From JBDHWG01 sp046328525 (GTDB taxonomy: Bacteria > Chloroflexota > Anaerolineae > Epilineales > JAHCIE01): a stretch of 64,000 nucleotides of DNA. A program made the translations under genes and the position numbers. Positions 42,353-52,321 of this stretch are shown piece by piece. The stretch's first letter is position 1, and each line of letters opens with the position of its first letter. Below the pieces are notes generated by a model. The model was not told where the DNA came from. It searched no databases and saw only the letters and a program-made list of their open reading frames with translations. The DNA lies in NCBI GenBank assembly GCA_046328525.1, contig JAXLWK010000003.1, forward strand, positions 1,736,001-1,800,000, given 5' to 3'.

Positions 42353-42700
42353 CTACAACGGGATGAACACGACCCGGTTCGTCATCTCTTCAGAATCGAG
42401 CACCTGAGCAAGCACTTCCAAGTCTTGAACGGCCTGCCCGACCGAAATGCGGAGTTGGTGTGCATAAATGAGACCGGCGAACTCTCGGCCCACCTTCGAC
42501 CATCTCTGAGCGATCTCCAGCAAGTCCTGGTCCTGGCTGAACAGCACGCGCCCCAAAAGAGTCGCCCGTTCAAAGAGCGCCTTATCATCGAACTCGCTGG
42601 CTCCATCTTCCAGTGCCGTGATTACATCTACCCCGCGTCTCCTCAACTCAATAGTGACCGCCGCCTTGACGTGATGATCCATGTAGAGGCGCAAGCTCAA
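42353..42700 (-). CDS. DUF5615 family PIN-like protein (probable toxin)
   Basis: A 115-residue protein resembling the DUF5615/Mut7-C PIN-like group, often the toxin partner of DUF433 proteins. It has LYMDHHVKAAVTIELRRRG, a conserved Asp-containing SEFDDKALFERA, and RVLFSQDQDLLEIA, which supply acidic residues for metal binding. The start TTG 42700 overlaps the antitoxin stop as TTGA and has AAGGGGG 8 bases upstream; the longer frame from 42739 overlaps the antitoxin more deeply. Whether it is an active nuclease is not known. Confidence 0.75.
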   Translation of the reverse strand: MSLRLYMDHHVKAAVTIELRRRGVDVITALEDGASEFDDKALFERATLLGRVLFSQDQDLLEIAQRWSKVGREFAGLIYAHQLRISVGQAVQDLEVLAQVLDSEEMTNRVVFIPL

Positions 42701-43008
42701 GAGAGACGCCCCCTTGACTGCAATTTCTCTCGCAGCCACGACACATCCATAGACGCCCGAATCTCATCAACTCGGCGCAGCCCGTCGGCAATGGCCTGAT
42801 CCATCTCGCCCTTGTGATCGTAGTAGTAGGCAAGCGCCCCATATATCTCACCCAGGCTAAGGTAGGGGTATTGCAGATAAAGCTGGGCAGCATCCCAACC
42901 GTAAGCCAGGTGGTCCAGCACCAATTGCTCCACTTTCATGGATGTCCCGGCGATGATGGGACTCCCTGTGTCCGTGAAGTCAATATGAGCGTATGCTGTA
43001 GCCGCCAT
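42697..43008 (-). CDS. DUF433 domain protein (probable antitoxin)
   Basis: A 103-residue protein with the DUF433 winged-HTH-like fold: GSPIIAGTSMKVEQLVLDHL, GWDAAQLYLQYPYLSLGEIY and GALAYYYDHKGEMDQAI. DUF433 proteins commonly sit just upstream of PIN-like DUF5615 genes and are taken as their antitoxins. The ATG at 43008 has AGGAG (complement of 43014-43018), and that site lies at the edge of the dispersed repeat 43016-43056. Confidence 0.8.
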   Translation of the reverse strand: MAATAYAHIDFTDTGSPIIAGTSMKVEQLVLDHLAYGWDAAQLYLQYPYLSLGEIYGALAYYYDHKGEMDQAIADGLRRVDEIRASMDVSWLREKLQSRGRLS

Positions 43009-43015
43009 ACGGTCT

Positions 43016-43056
43016 CCTTTCGCGTTTTTCGTGGGCTTTCGTGACCTTCGCGGTCC
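43016..43056. repeat. Dispersed 41-bp repeat (copy of 22439-22479, inverted)
   Basis: The sequence beginning CCTTTCGCGTTTTTCGTG and ending CCTTCGCGGTCC matches the reverse complement of 22439-22479 at 37 of 41 positions. It lies between pdxH and the DUF433 gene. Confidence 0.75.
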
Positions 43057-43067
43057 GGTTTCTTCCG

Positions 43068-43679
43068 CTACGGTGACAACCGTTCAACGCGCCAGCCGCC
43101 GTCCGCCGTCCGCCGGTAGCGAAAGCGGTCGTGGAGGCGGTTGGCTCGGCTCTGCCAGAACTCCATCTCCTCCGGCGCGACGCGGTAGCCACCCCAGAAC
43201 GGTGGGCAAGGCACGTCCCGCCCGCGATACGCCTCCTCAAGCTCCGCCAGGCGCTCGTCCAGCGCCGCCCGGCCCGCGATGACCTCGCTCTGCCGCGACG
43301 CCCACGCCCCCAACTGACTGCCCCGTGGGCGGGTGGCAAAATAGCGCTCCGACTCCTCGCGGCGCAGTTGGCTGACGCCCCCCACGACGCGCACCTGGCG
43401 GTGCGCGTGCGGCCAGTAGAACACGAGAGCCGCGCGGGGGTTCGCGGCCAGCTCCCGCCCCTTGCAGCTCTCATAGTTGGTGTAGAACACAAAGCCGCCC
43501 TCGTCCACCCCGTTCAGGAGGACGATGCGCGCCGACGGGAGGCGGTCGGCCGTCGCCGTCGCCAGGGTCATGGCGTGGGCGTCGGCGACGCCGTCCGCCT
43601 GGGCCGCCGCGAACCAGGCGCGGAACTGCGCGATGGGGTCCGCCGCGAGGTCGGCGGCGTCGAGATCGGCGTGGGTCAT
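43068..43679 (-). CDS. pdxH: Pyridoxine/pyridoxamine 5'-phosphate oxidase
   Basis: A 203-residue FMN enzyme making pyridoxal 5'-phosphate. Motifs: SARIVLLNGVDEGGFVFYTN, ESCKGRELAANPRAALVFYW, QVRVVGGVSQL, and the C-terminal PEEMEFWQSRANRLHDRFRY with the conserved Arg/His for substrate. Length is normal. It starts 6 bp downstream of the acyl-CoA dehydrogenase stop, so the two are probably co-transcribed. Confidence 0.94.
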   Translation of the reverse strand: MTHADLDAADLAADPIAQFRAWFAAAQADGVADAHAMTLATATADRLPSARIVLLNGVDEGGFVFYTNYESCKGRELAANPRAALVFYWPHAHRQVRVVGGVSQLRREESERYFATRPRGSQLGAWASRQSEVIAGRAALDERLAELEEAYRGRDVPCPPFWGGYRVAPEEMEFWQSRANRLHDRFRYRRTADGGWRVERLSP

Positions 43680-43685
43680 CGGCGG

Positions 43686-44891
<1,206 letters not shown>

Positions 44892-44927
44892 CGCACCTCC
44901 AATTGGTTATGCAATGAATTGTGTCCG

Positions 44928-45299
44928 CTACGTCCCGCCCATGAGGCGCAACCACAAGGGCGGACCGAGGATGAAGATGCCGACGAAGACGGCAGCGATG
45001 GCCGCCACCATGACCGCCCCGGCCGCCGCGTCTTTGGCGATGCGCGCCAGGTCATGCTGACCGGGGCTGGCAAGGTCGACTAGCGCCTCGATCGCCGTGT
45101 TCATCAGCTCGAGTGCGAACACCACGCCAATCGTCAGCGCCAGGACCGCCCAATCGCGGGGCGGCACGCGCAGCCACACCGCCGCCACGACCACGATGGA
45201 CGCGATGGTCACGTGGATGCGGAAGTTGAGCTGCGTCTTCCAGGTGTGGCCGATGCCCTCGAACGCCCAGCCGAAGCTGCGCCAGACCGCCGCAATCAC
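44928..45299 (-). CDS. dgkA: Diacylglycerol/undecaprenol kinase
   Basis: A 123-residue small integral membrane kinase of the DgkA family; Gram-positive members phosphorylate undecaprenol. It shows the family core FALELMNTAIEALVDL and KDAAAGAVMVAAIAAVFVG, with about three membrane helices and an N-terminal amphipathic part (SFGWAFEGIGHTWKTQ). The start GTG 45299 overlaps the ybeY stop as GTGA; the frame open to 45353 just reads through ybeY. Confidence 0.92.
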   Translation of the reverse strand: MIAAVWRSFGWAFEGIGHTWKTQLNFRIHVTIASIVVVAAVWLRVPPRDWAVLALTIGVVFALELMNTAIEALVDLASPGQHDLARIAKDAAAGAVMVAAIAAVFVGIFILGPPLWLRLMGGT

Positions 45300-45790
45300 T
45301 CGACAGGGCCGCCCGGCGCTGGTTTGCCGAGGATCATCTCGCCCAGCGTCCACATCTCGGCCCGCCCATCCTCATCCTCGTCGTCGTAGCCGAGCAAATG
45401 CAGCACCCCGTGAATGACCAGCCAGAGCAGCTCGTCCTCCGCCGCCCAGCCCGCCGTCTGCGCCTGCTCGACGACGCGCGGGTACGAGACGACCACGTCG
45501 CCTAGCATGCGCGGGGCGTCCTGCGGCCAGCTCGCCATCTCAGGCCCATCCTGGCCGAAGGACAGCACATCCGTCGCCTTGTCCTGGCCGCGATAGGTGC
45601 GGTTCAGCTCCCGCAGGCTCTCGTCGTCGGTGATCAGCACCGAGATTTCGGCCGCGCCCGGCCGGCTGATCGCCGCGACGGCGCGCTGCGCAGCGGCCTC
45701 GACGGCCAGGGTTTCCACCACGGGGACGAACGGCTCGTCCACCTGGACATCCACATTCACGGCGCTGGCGCCGGCGGGGTGTGTTTGCAT
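45296..45790 (-). CDS. ybeY: Endoribonuclease YbeY, with one altered metal ligand
   Basis: A 164-residue UPF0054 protein that matures 16S rRNA 3' ends and acts in rRNA quality control. Conserved features: ITDDESLRELNRTYRGQDKATDVLSF (in parts ITDDESLRELN and RGQDKATDVLSF), GDVVVSYP, and the zinc motif VIHGVLHLLGYDD. The family motif is HxxxHxxxxxH; here His127 and His131 are present, but the third His is Asp137. Asp can bind metals, so activity may be kept. Its ATG directly abuts the pgpH stop. Confidence 0.9.
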   Translation of the reverse strand: MQTHPAGASAVNVDVQVDEPFVPVVETLAVEAAAQRAVAAISRPGAAEISVLITDDESLRELNRTYRGQDKATDVLSFGQDGPEMASWPQDAPRMLGDVVVSYPRVVEQAQTAGWAAEDELLWLVIHGVLHLLGYDDEDEDGRAEMWTLGEMILGKPAPGGPVE

Positions 45791-47956
45791 TTAGCGTTCG
45801 CCTGTCTCGGTCGAGAGTACGGGCAGCGCCGTCATGCCGTGGGACGTCAGCTCCTCGGCGCTGCTCGACGCGCTTTCCTCGCCCAGCTGGGGATATTCGA
45901 CGCGCACGTGATAGACGCCTTGCAAGACCGCCTCGAAGGCTTTCCGCACCTGCTCGACTTCGACCAGGGTCAGCGGGCTGTCGCCGAGCTGGCCCTCGGT
46001 CAGCCGCGCCTGGATCACAGAGCGCACAATCTGCTTCATGTCCTCCGGCGATGACGGGCGCTTGGCGCGCACCGCCGCCTCGCAGCAATCCGCCAGCATC
46101 AACACAGCGGCCTCGCGGGTGCTTGGGCGCGGGCCAGGGTAGCGGAAACTGGCCTCGTCCACCTTGCGCCCCGACGCGGCGGCCTGTTGGGAGGCGCGCA
46201 CGTAGAAGAACTGCACCAGGGTATCGCCGTGGTGCTGGCTGATGACCTCGAGCAGACTGCGGGGCAGCTTGGCCTGTCGCCCCATCGCCAGCCCGTCGGC
46301 GACGTGGCTGATGATGTAGCGGGCGCTCGCCTCCGGCTCCAGCGCGTCATGCGGGTTAACGCCGTCGAGCTGGTTCTCGATGAACAACTGCGGGTACTTC
46401 ATCTTCCCGATGTCGTGGTAGTACGCGGCGACACGGCAGAGCAGCGCGTCGGCGTGAATGTCGTGGGCGGCCCGCTCGGCGAGATTGCTGACGATGAGAC
46501 TGTGGTGGTACGTGCCGGGCGCGCGGAGCTGAAGCTCGCGCAGGATGGGCTGGTCGGGCCGCGCCAACTCCATGAGCCGCAGCGAGGTTGTCAGGTCGAA
46601 GAGATTGCCGAGCAGGTAGTAGCCGACCGCCGCCAGGCACGTCGCCAGGATGCCGCTGGCAATCGCGGCCAGGGACAGCTCGACCAGCCCCAGGGCATCG
46701 TACTCGCCTCGGATCAGGCGGAACCCGACGACGGTACCGATCTGCACCAGGCTCACGTACACACCCGCCCACATGAACGCCGTCAGGCGCTCGACCCGCC
46801 ACAAGGCCACGCTGGCGACGACTCCGCCCAGCAAGACGTACACGAGCAGGTCATACGACCCGCCGGCGATGAAGCTCACCATCACGGCCAGCAGCACGCT
46901 GGTCGCCAGGCCGAAGCGCGGCTCGAGCAGCACCGCCAGGAGCATGGCGGCGGCGGCGCCAGGGTAGAGATAGGGCATGATGGTGCGGCCGGGTATCATC
47001 AGCTTGGCGAGAACGACCATGCTGAAGATCACCACAATCGCCAGCGTCATGCGCCGCCAGTCCACCCAGAAATCCGGGTTGCGGTGCGCGATGTACAGGC
47101 CAAGACAAAGGACGCTCAGGCCGACAAACAGCAGCGTGCCGAGGATCGCGCCGGAGCTTGGCCCCTGCTGAAGCAGGTCGAGCTTCTCCAACGCCTCCAG
47201 GTGCGAGCGCTGCACGATGTCGCCGGCGCGCAGGATCGTCTCGCCCTTCTCGATGGTGCGCAGCGTCGGCGACACCGAGGCCAGGGCAGCGCGGCGCGCA
47301 GCGTCGGTCGCAGTCTGGTCGAGCAGGCTGTTGGGCTGCAAAAAGCGCCCGGCGTACTCCGACGCCGCGCCGGCAAGGTCCTCCCGGATGGTCAGATTGC
47401 TGAGGCTTGGGAGGATGCGGCGTACGTCGGCGACCTGGTCCTCGCGGATAGACTGCCGCATCGCCGCTTCCAGCAGGCGCAGCGTCTCCGTTCGGATGAC
47501 CTGCCAATCCGCGTCGGACGCCGACAGCGTCTGCGTCTGGATCGCCGGCGGCAGCGTTTTCAGTTCTGCGACACCCTGGAGCATGGCGCGTTTGTCATCC
47601 GCCGACGCCGTCGGGTTGTTGCGCACCCAGTCAATCATGTCCAGCACTTCGGTGGCGTGCTTGAGCGCCTGACGGGTCAGGCGGACGTCGGGCGGCAAGT
47701 AGACCGCCGGGACGATCTTGAGAACGGCAGCGCGCGCGTCCTCTGTCGCCACCAGGCTCTCGTACTGCACCTTACGGGGTGCGCGAATGTCCGTCGGGCT
47801 GACGTCGCCCTCTTTGAGGCGCACCTGGCTGGCCCAGTTCGGCGCAACAATGACGGCGGTCAGACCCAGGGTCAGGGCGAGCGCCAGGCCGAAGGCTCGG
47901 ATGATCGGCCAGCGATGCTCATCGGCAAGAAAGGGAGGCAGCCCGAGATGTGTCAC
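45791..47956 (-). CDS. pgpH: 7TM-HD cyclic-di-AMP phosphodiesterase PgpH
   Basis: A 721-residue membrane protein. An N-terminal helix (about 20-41) leads to a large outer 7TMR-HDED domain (about 50-260), seven membrane helices (about 268-475), and a cytoplasmic HD domain with GTYHHSLIVSNLAERAA, YYHDIGKMKYPQLFIENQ, EVISQHHGDTLVQFFY and LMLADCCEAAVRA. PgpH hydrolyses c-di-AMP to pApA in Firmicutes. The gene order yqeY-pgpH-ybeY-dgkA matches the yqfF-ybeY-dgkA order seen in Gram-positive bacteria. Confidence 0.93.
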   Translation of the reverse strand: MTHLGLPPFLADEHRWPIIRAFGLALALTLGLTAVIVAPNWASQVRLKEGDVSPTDIRAPRKVQYESLVATEDARAAVLKIVPAVYLPPDVRLTRQALKHATEVLDMIDWVRNNPTASADDKRAMLQGVAELKTLPPAIQTQTLSASDADWQVIRTETLRLLEAAMRQSIREDQVADVRRILPSLSNLTIREDLAGAASEYAGRFLQPNSLLDQTATDAARRAALASVSPTLRTIEKGETILRAGDIVQRSHLEALEKLDLLQQGPSSGAILGTLLFVGLSVLCLGLYIAHRNPDFWVDWRRMTLAIVVIFSMVVLAKLMIPGRTIMPYLYPGAAAAMLLAVLLEPRFGLATSVLLAVMVSFIAGGSYDLLVYVLLGGVVASVALWRVERLTAFMWAGVYVSLVQIGTVVGFRLIRGEYDALGLVELSLAAIASGILATCLAAVGYYLLGNLFDLTTSLRLMELARPDQPILRELQLRAPGTYHHSLIVSNLAERAAHDIHADALLCRVAAYYHDIGKMKYPQLFIENQLDGVNPHDALEPEASARYIISHVADGLAMGRQAKLPRSLLEVISQHHGDTLVQFFYVRASQQAAASGRKVDEASFRYPGPRPSTREAAVLMLADCCEAAVRAKRPSSPEDMKQIVRSVIQARLTEGQLGDSPLTLVEVEQVRKAFEAVLQGVYHVRVEYPQLGEESASSSAEELTSHGMTALPVLSTETGER

Positions 47957-48034
47957 GCCGCCTCCACACGTGTCTGCATCATCAACTCCGCGAGTACGCT
48001 CAAGAGACCGGGCCAGGACACAGGGTCGCCCTGG

Positions 48035-48568
48035 TCATTTCCCCTCAAGCAATCCCCGTACCACCTCATTGATCACGCGCCCGTCGGCGCGGCCGCGCAG
48101 CCGAGGCGTCAGCACCTTCATCACCTGGCCGACCTGGGAGGGGCCGGTCGCGCCGACCTCCTGGATCGCCTCCCGCGCCGCCGCCTCGATCTCCTCCCGC
48201 GTCATCTGCTGCGGGAGGTAGGCCTGGAGGATGACGATCTCGGCCTCCTCGTTCGCGGCCAGGTCGGGGCGCTTTCCGCGGGTGAACTCGGCGACCGCGT
48301 CGCGCCGCTGCTTGACCTCGCGCTGCACCACGGCGAGGGCCTCATCCGGCGTCAGCGCGAGAGCAGCCTCGTCCAACACGACCGGCGCGTCGCCCAGGTC
48401 GCCGCCGCGCCGTTTCTTCTCCTTGTCCACGGCGGCGGCGCGCTTGTCCTCCGCCGCCCGCTGCAACGCAGCGCGCAGCCCGCGCAAGGTCGTCTTGCGC
48501 GTCTCGTCGTGCTCGCGCATCGCCACCTTGAGATCGTTTGTCAGGCGCTCGTCCAAATCGTCTGCCAT
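48035..48568 (-). CDS. yqeY: GatB/YqeY-like protein
   Basis: A 177-residue cytoplasmic protein of the YqeY family, related to the C-terminal tRNA-binding part of GatB. It shows RLTNDLKVAMREHDETRKTT, LRGLRAALQ, RRDAVAEFTRGKRPDLAANE, EIVILQAYLPQQMTREEIE, and VMKVLTPRLRGRADGRVIN. The biological role is unclear. It is the first gene behind the promoter at 48619-48646; pgpH follows after 78 bp. Confidence 0.93.
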   Translation of the reverse strand: MADDLDERLTNDLKVAMREHDETRKTTLRGLRAALQRAAEDKRAAAVDKEKKRRGGDLGDAPVVLDEAALALTPDEALAVVQREVKQRRDAVAEFTRGKRPDLAANEEAEIVILQAYLPQQMTREEIEAAAREAIQEVGATGPSQVGQVMKVLTPRLRGRADGRVINEVVRGLLEGK

Positions 48569-48618
48569 AAGAAAGCTCTTCCGTGCTGCCGCAGGCAAAC
48601 ACGATACCTGGGCGACCT

Positions 48619-48646
48619 ATTATAGGCCGGCCCGTGCCTCGGTCAA
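48619..48646 (-). promoter_or_regulatory. Promoter of the yqeY-pgpH-ybeY-dgkA unit
   Basis: On the minus strand TTGACC (48646-48641), a 16-bp spacer and TATAAT (48624-48619), some 50 bases before the yqeY start. Confidence 0.75.
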
Positions 48647-48668
48647 GAAATCACCTTGCGCTGCTATG

Positions 48669-49010
48669 TCAACCCGGCGGCCAGGCCATGCGCCGCCCCC
48701 CCAGGACGTGGAAGTGAACGTGCCAGACGTGCTGCCCGCCGCCCTTCCCCACATTGTTGAGTACCCGGTAGCCGCTCTCGGCGATCCCCGCCTCGACCGC
48801 CGCCCGCTTGCAGGCGAGCAGAAGCCGGCCGGACAGCTCCGCGTCGTCCTCGGTCAGGTCGTTCAGCGTCGCAATGTGGCGGTTGGGCACGACGAGGACG
48901 TGGGTGGGCGCCGCCGGGTGGATGTCGTAGAACGCGGTGACGTCGTCGTCGCGGAATAGAATCTGGGCCGGGAGCTGACCGGCGACGATCTTGCAGAAGA
49001 GACAGTCCAT
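48669..49010 (-). CDS. HIT family nucleotide-binding protein
   Basis: A 113-residue HIT hydrolase of the Hint/HinT type. CLFCKIVAGQLPA supplies the N-terminal Cys pair, followed by PTHVLVVPNRHIATLNDL and the catalytic triad motif HVWHVHFHVLGGR (H-x-H-x-H). Such proteins hydrolyse adenosine phosphoramidates. The ATG at 49010 has GGAG near it; the upstream residues in the open frame do not match the family. Confidence 0.93.
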   Translation of the reverse strand: MDCLFCKIVAGQLPAQILFRDDDVTAFYDIHPAAPTHVLVVPNRHIATLNDLTEDDAELSGRLLLACKRAAVEAGIAESGYRVLNNVGKGGGQHVWHVHFHVLGGRRMAWPPG

Positions 49011-49137
49011 GCTCCTATCCTTTTCGTCACGCCAGAACATCGCAGTGTCGTTGGGGAGGCGTCAGCGCGCATGCCTCCGGTCCGCGCGTAGCCCCAAGCG
49101 TACCACCGGCCGCCGTGCGCGTCAAAGGCGACGGTTC

Positions 49138-49166
49138 TTGCCGCGCACCTCTGACGCGCCTATACT
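49138..49166 (+). promoter_or_regulatory. Promoter of the ArsA-like gene
   Basis: TTGCCG (49138-49143), a 17-bp spacer, TATACT (49161-49166). The start codon follows 46 bases later. Confidence 0.7.
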
Positions 49167-49211
49167 TCCTTCTTGGCGTGGGAACCCCAACTGCAAGTGT
49201 AATGAGGACTT

Positions 49212-50405
49212 ATGGCGCGGATCATTCTGTATACGGGCAAAGGGGGCGTGGGCAAGACAAGCGTCTCGGCGGCGACAGCCGTCCGCTGCGCCGACATGGG
49301 CTATCGGACGATTGTCCTCAGCACCGACGCGGCCCACTCCCTCGGCGACTCGTTCGATCTCACCCTCGGCGCGACCCCGACGCAGATTGCCCCGAAGCTG
49401 TGGGGGCAGGAGATTGACGTTCTCCACCAGATGGACGAGTACTGGGGCACGGTGCAGGATTACCTGTCGGGCATCCTCGTCTGGCGCGGCGCCGACGGCC
49501 TGTTGGCGCAGGAAGCCAGCGTCCTGCCGGGCATGGAGGAATTGGCGAGCCTGCTCCAGATCACGCACCTGTACGAGAGCCGCGAGTACGACGCGATCAT
49601 CGTGGACTGCGCCCCGACCGGCGAAACGCTCAAGTTCCTATCCTTCCCGGAGGCGGCGCGCTGGTATCTGGCGCAGATCTTCCCATTCCAACGCAAGGTC
49701 GCGCAGCTGGCCGGGCCGCTCATCCGCGCCATGACGGACATCCCGACGCCGGACGACGACGTGTTCGAGTCCATCAAACAGCTCCTGTTGCAGCTCGACA
49801 AGATGAATGCGCTGCTCACCAACCCGAGCATCTCGTCCACGCGCATCGTCCTCAACCCGGAGAAGATGGTCGTCAAGGAAGCCCAGCGCACCTTCACCTA
49901 TCTGAGCCTGTACGGCTTCCCCACCGATGCCATCATCTCCAACCGCATCCTGCCCCAGGCGGTCAACGACGCCTATCTCCAGGGCTGGAAAGACATGCAG
50001 GAGAAGTACGGGCAGCTCGTGGAGCAGGCGTTCGCGCCGCTGCCGATCTTCAAAGCGCCCCTCTTCGAGCAGGAGATGGTCGGCGTGCCGATGCTGCGCA
50101 AGATGGCGAAGGCCATCTACGGCGACGTGGACCCGACCGGGGTACTCTACCACGGCCAGCCCCAGACGATCTCAGCGTCGAATGGAGGCTACGACCTGCG
50201 CCTGCGCCTGCCCCTCGTGGACCGCCGCTCGGTGGACCTGGGGCGCTTCGGCGACGAGCTGGTCATAGATGTCGGCAACTTCCGCCGCAACCTCATCTTG
50301 CCACGCGCCCTTGCCGGGCTTGACGTCGCCCGCGCCGGCTTCGAGGGTGACACCCTGGTGGTTCACTTCGCCGAACCAGAGGGCAAGGCGGAGGCCAAGA
50401 GCTAA
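49212..50405 (+). CDS. ArsA/Get3 family ATPase with C-terminal HSP20-like domain
   Basis: A 397-residue P-loop ATPase. The deviant Walker A (TGKGGVGKTSVSAATAVR) and STDAAHSLGDSFD are typical of ArsA/Get3, with IIVDCAPTGETLKFL (Walker B/switch II) next. After the ATPase (about 1-310) comes a small beta domain (YDLRLRLPLVDRRSVDL... GDELVIDVGNFRRNLILP) of the ArsA-HSP20 type. Only one ATPase half is present, and no arsB or arsenic genes are nearby, so arsenite transport is unlikely; a tail-anchored-protein or chaperone-like role is possible. It is monocistronic. Confidence 0.85.
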   Translation: MARIILYTGKGGVGKTSVSAATAVRCADMGYRTIVLSTDAAHSLGDSFDLTLGATPTQIAPKLWGQEIDVLHQMDEYWGTVQDYLSGILVWRGADGLLAQEASVLPGMEELASLLQITHLYESREYDAIIVDCAPTGETLKFLSFPEAARWYLAQIFPFQRKVAQLAGPLIRAMTDIPTPDDDVFESIKQLLLQLDKMNALLTNPSISSTRIVLNPEKMVVKEAQRTFTYLSLYGFPTDAIISNRILPQAVNDAYLQGWKDMQEKYGQLVEQAFAPLPIFKAPLFEQEMVGVPMLRKMAKAIYGDVDPTGVLYHGQPQTISASNGGYDLRLRLPLVDRRSVDLGRFGDELVIDVGNFRRNLILPRALAGLDVARAGFEGDTLVVHFAEPEGKAEAKS

Positions 50406-50422
50406 TTTGGGACGATGGGGCC

Positions 50423-50471
50423 GCCACGCCCTCGAAGGGCGTGGCTACAGGATGCAAGCCCAAGGGGCTTG
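50423..50471. terminator. Two hairpins between convergent genes
   Basis: GCCACGCCCT (50423-50432)/AGGGCGTGGC (50436-50445) with a 3-nt loop, and CAAGCCC (50455-50461)/GGGCTTG (50465-50471). They lie between the ArsA-like gene and the SulP gene, whose 3' ends face each other. No strong U-tract follows, so they may be repeats rather than efficient terminators. Confidence 0.45.
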
Positions 50472-50565
50472 CCACACCCGGCACGAACCCCACGACCTCT
50501 CGGCAGCCTCCCAGGCTTCCATTTTGTAGCGGGGGGCTTCCAGCCCCTCGCGCCCACGCGCCCCC

Positions 50566-52302
50566 CTACGCCTTGACCTCGGTTCCCCCGTCTTCCGCCG
50601 CCTCCACCTCCGCCAGCCAGGCATGCGCCGCGGCCACGGCCTGGTTCATGGCCCCACCCAGTTGCGGCGTCGCAAAAAAGACGTTCTCCTTGCCGACGAT
50701 GTTGAGGACCCCGGTCCGCGCCAGCTGATCGTACATCGCCTGGTCCACGCCCACCAACATCAGCCGGTTCCCGCGCGCCCGCAGCGTCTCCGCATAGCGC
50801 TGCAAGACGGTGATGAACGTGCTGCCGACGTCCGACCTGCCCCGCAGACCGATAGCGACGACGGCGTGGGTCGCCTCCTCCGCAGCCGGCAGCTTCTCCT
50901 CAAGACTCTTCGCGGCAGCGAAGAACAGGCTGCCGTAGATCAGTAGCATGGTCAACCGGTGGTTGGGCAGCACCGATGGCGGCGGCTGCTCCTCGGGGAA
51001 GCCATCCTCCACCGGCACGACCTGGGTGACAACCAGCTTGTTGGACTGGCGCACGACGTGCAACACGATGCTCAGCGCTACGCCGAGCAGGACGGCGTAC
51101 TGGAGTGGCAGGAATAGCGTCGCCACCAGGGTCAGCCCCATGACGACCCTGGACACCTGGTTGGTGTTCCAGATGGTGATGGCCGACTCGATGCGCAACC
51201 CCTGGAAGCCGGCCACGATGAGCAGCGCGGCCAGGGACGGCATCGGCACACGCTCGACCAGCGGCGCCGCCAGGAGCACGATGAGCGCGACGAAGGGGCC
51301 GACCAGGATGTTGGTCCAGCGCGAGCGGGCGCCTGCGGCCGTGATCAGCGCCGTACCGGAGATGGAGCCGCCGGCCGGCAGGCCGCCTACCAGGCTCGTC
51401 GCCATGTTGGCGACACCCTGGCCGAGGAAGTCCCGCGAGACATTGGGATACTTGCCGTCGGGGTTGGGGTAGCCCTGGCTCACCCCCGCGCCCTGGATCA
51501 GGCCGATGATGGCGACCGAGAGGGCGGGCAGGAGCATGGTCAACAGCAAGCCGAGTGATGGCAGGGTCAGCTGCGGCAGGCTGCGCGGAATGTTGGCGAT
51601 GTCGCCCACAGTCCTGACCGCGCGCCAGTCGAGCCCCGCGCCGAGGTCTACCTGCGACAGCAGGGCCAGGACCACTGTAGACACGACGATAGCGATGATG
51701 AAGGCGAAGCGGCGCCACGGCGACCGGAGCAGGAGCACGATAAGCCCCAGCGTCAGCAGCCCGATAATGGTGGTGGGGATGTCCACCTGGGGCAGGCGGA
51801 GGAACAGGTCGAGGGCGCGCAGCACATTGTTGCTGAACAGGCTACGGTAGCCCGTCAGATCGCCAAGCTGACCCAGGATGATCAGCACCGCCACGCCGTT
51901 GAGGAAGCCGGTCATCACCGAGTTGGAGACGAAGCGCACCACGAAGCCGAGGCGGAACACGCCGGCCAGCAACTGGAAGACGCCGACGAGCAGCACCAGC
52001 GCCACAAGCGCTTGCAGCCTCTCAACATCGCGGACACCGGCCAGACCTGAGCCGGCCGCCACCGAGAGGGCCGCCGTGGTAGACACGTTCATGAACACCG
52101 AGCCGGTGAAGATCGCGCCCACCGGCACGGCGACCATCAGGGTGTAGATGCCCAGCACCGGGTTGACCGTCGCCAGCAAGGCATGCCCCATGGCCTGGGG
52201 AATGTTGACGATGGCGAAGGTCAACCCGGCGATCAGGTCCGACTTGAAACCAGAACGCTGCGGGCGCAGCGTCTGAACTTGGGCGTCAATGGCAGTTCGC
52301 AT
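50566..52302 (-). CDS. SulP family anion transporter with STAS domain
   Basis: A 578-residue inner-membrane transporter. About 12-14 helices include the SulP N-terminal region (AGLTFAIVNIPQAMGHALLA) and GGLPAGGSISGTALITAAGA. The cytoplasmic C-terminal STAS domain ends the protein (LMLVGVDQAMYDQLARTGVLN... ENVFFATPQLGGAMNQ). Substrates in the family include sulfate, bicarbonate and others; sulfate is suggested only by the alkylsulfatase upstream in the same unit. ATG 52302 is preferred; TTG 52329 would overlap the gene before it. Confidence 0.88.
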   Translation of the reverse strand: MRTAIDAQVQTLRPQRSGFKSDLIAGLTFAIVNIPQAMGHALLATVNPVLGIYTLMVAVPVGAIFTGSVFMNVSTTAALSVAAGSGLAGVRDVERLQALVALVLLVGVFQLLAGVFRLGFVVRFVSNSVMTGFLNGVAVLIILGQLGDLTGYRSLFSNNVLRALDLFLRLPQVDIPTTIIGLLTLGLIVLLLRSPWRRFAFIIAIVVSTVVLALLSQVDLGAGLDWRAVRTVGDIANIPRSLPQLTLPSLGLLLTMLLPALSVAIIGLIQGAGVSQGYPNPDGKYPNVSRDFLGQGVANMATSLVGGLPAGGSISGTALITAAGARSRWTNILVGPFVALIVLLAAPLVERVPMPSLAALLIVAGFQGLRIESAITIWNTNQVSRVVMGLTLVATLFLPLQYAVLLGVALSIVLHVVRQSNKLVVTQVVPVEDGFPEEQPPPSVLPNHRLTMLLIYGSLFFAAAKSLEEKLPAAEEATHAVVAIGLRGRSDVGSTFITVLQRYAETLRARGNRLMLVGVDQAMYDQLARTGVLNIVGKENVFFATPQLGGAMNQAVAAAHAWLAEVEAAEDGGTEVKA

Positions 52303-52321
52303 CCAGCATCCGTCTGGGCTA

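Noticed and set aside
49212..50405. Arsenite efflux ATPase ArsA
   Set aside because: Only one ATPase half is present, and no arsB, arsR or arsC is nearby; the C-terminal HSP20-like domain points to the broader ArsA/Get3 family.
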